A stretch of 64,000 nt of DNA. It comes from Microbacterium sp. TNHR37B (GTDB lineage: Bacteria > Actinomycetota > Actinomycetes > Actinomycetales > Microbacteriaceae). The translations under genes and the position numbers were made by a program. Below, piece by piece: positions 63,289-64,000 of the stretch (positions are counted from its first letter, which is position 1; each line of letters starts with the position of its first letter). Below the pieces are notes generated by a model. That model saw only the letters and a list, made by a program, of their open reading frames with translations, searched no databases and was not told the DNA's origin. The stretch is taken from NCBI RefSeq assembly GCF_001620065.1, contig NZ_LQGV01000003.1, positions 124,001 to 188,000 of the forward strand, given 5' to 3'.

Positions 63289-64000
63289 GTGACCGAGCAG
63301 CCTGACCTGTCCACGACCGCCGGCAAGATCGCGGACCTCCGCGCGCGCTATCAGGAGGCGATCGTCGACGCCGAAGTGACGGCGCGGGAGAAACAGCACG
63401 CGAAGGGCAAGCTCACCGCCCGCGAACGCATCGAGATGCTCGTCGACCCCGGCTCGTTCGTGGAGCTCGACGAGTATGTCCGTCACCGCACGACGTCCTT
63501 CGGAATGGACCGCTCCCGCCCGTACGGCGACTCGGTCGTCACCGGCGTCGGCACGATCCATGGCCGGACGGTCGCCGTGTACGCGCAGGACTTCACGACC
63601 TTCGGCGGGTCACTGGGCGAAGTGGCCGGCGACAAGATCATCAAGGTCATGGAGTTCGCACTCCGCGGCGGGATGCCCATCGTCGGCATCCTCGACTCGG
63701 GCGGCGCGCGCATTCAGGAGGGCGTCGTCGCCCTCGGTAAGTACGGCGAGATCTTCCGCCTCAACACGGCGGCCTCCGGCGTCATCCCGCAGATCTCGAT
63801 CATCATGGGGCCTGCGGCCGGCGGCGCGGTGTACTCCCCCGCCCTGACCGACTTCGTCGTCATGGTCGACAAGACCAGCCAGATGTTCGTCACCGGACCC
63901 GACGTCATCAAGACCGTGACCGGCGAGGACGTCGGGATGGAGGAGCTCGGCGGCGCGTACACGCACAACACCCGGTCGGGCGTCGCGCACTACCTCGCGG
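63289..64000 (+). CDS. Acyl-CoA carboxylase beta subunit (carboxyltransferase), cut by window end
   Basis: First 237 residues of a biotin-dependent carboxyltransferase of the PccB/AccD type, which moves carboxyl from biotin to acetyl- or propionyl-CoA. Visible: [33 protein letters not shown], the acyl-CoA oxyanion-hole motif [10 protein letters not shown] and [19 protein letters not shown] at 63289 has AGGG at eight bases; GTG at 63280 is an in-frame alternative. Acetyl- versus propionyl-CoA preference cannot be read from this part. Neighbouring birA fits. Confidence 0.94.
   Translation, partial: MTEQPDLSTTAGKIADLRARYQEAIVDAEVTAREKQHAKGKLTARERIEMLVDPGSFVELDEYVRHRTTSFGMDRSRPYGDSVVTGVGTIHGRTVAVYAQDFTTFGGSLGEVAGDKIIKVMEFALRGGMPIVGILDSGGARIQEGVVALGKYGEIFRLNTAASGVIPQISIIMGPAAGGAVYSPALTDFVVMVDKTSQMFVTGPDVIKTVTGEDVGMEELGGAYTHNTRSGVAHYLA

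Overview
The window is high-GC actinobacterial chromosome. A whiB2-like regulator, mtrAB, katG/furA, DUF3499 and DUF5719 genes, LCP ligases and an acyl-CoA carboxylase point to the order Micrococcales, most likely Microbacteriaceae and perhaps Microbacterium; this is inference from gene content and order. Coding density is high and no gap between genes exceeds 300 bases. I see no rRNA, tRNA, CRISPR array, insertion sequence or phage gene.

Layout. (1) 1-7475: the MtrAB two-component system (mtrB runs off the left edge), then a divergent five-gene operon: membrane protein, DUF4129, DUF4350, MoxR ATPase, DUF58. (2) 7649-11367: an aquaporin and a furA-katG peroxide-defence operon with a clear Fur-type operator. 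They sit between the MoxR operon and the spoIIM-like/RDD gene pair that I recall accompanying it in other actinobacteria. (3) 12-21.6 kb: a housekeeping stretch resembling the sahH-whiB2-manA region of other actinobacteria: ahcY, DUF3499, a metallopeptidase-like gene, DUF5719, a large membrane glycosyltransferase, whiB and manA.

(4) 21.6-59.8 kb: a large cell-wall glycopolymer region. It has two Wzy/O-antigen-ligase-like proteins, five proteins carrying six TagF-type polyol-phosphate transferase domains (several fused to GT2 domains or to each other), and a GT4/polysialyltransferase-like fusion. It also has two OatA-like acyltransferases, a pyruvyltransferase, two IspD-like cytidylyltransferase plus SDR reductase sets (one a Bcs1-like fusion), the TagGH exporter, a Tat-type M23 peptidase, an SH3-repeat wall protein, a GT4 and two LCP ligases. 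Together these suggest synthesis, decoration, export and peptidoglycan attachment of a teichoic-acid-like polymer built from a CDP-activated polyol, probably ribitol. No glycerol-3-phosphate cytidylyltransferase (TagD) is present here.

(5) 59.8-64 kb: purE, purK, a membrane PH-domain protein, birA, and the start of an acyl-CoA carboxylase beta-subunit gene cut by the right edge.

Several genes look leaderless: a TANNNT -10 box lies 6-7 bases before the start codon. This helped choose starts for the spoIIM-like, metallopeptidase-like, 42167, purE and birA genes.
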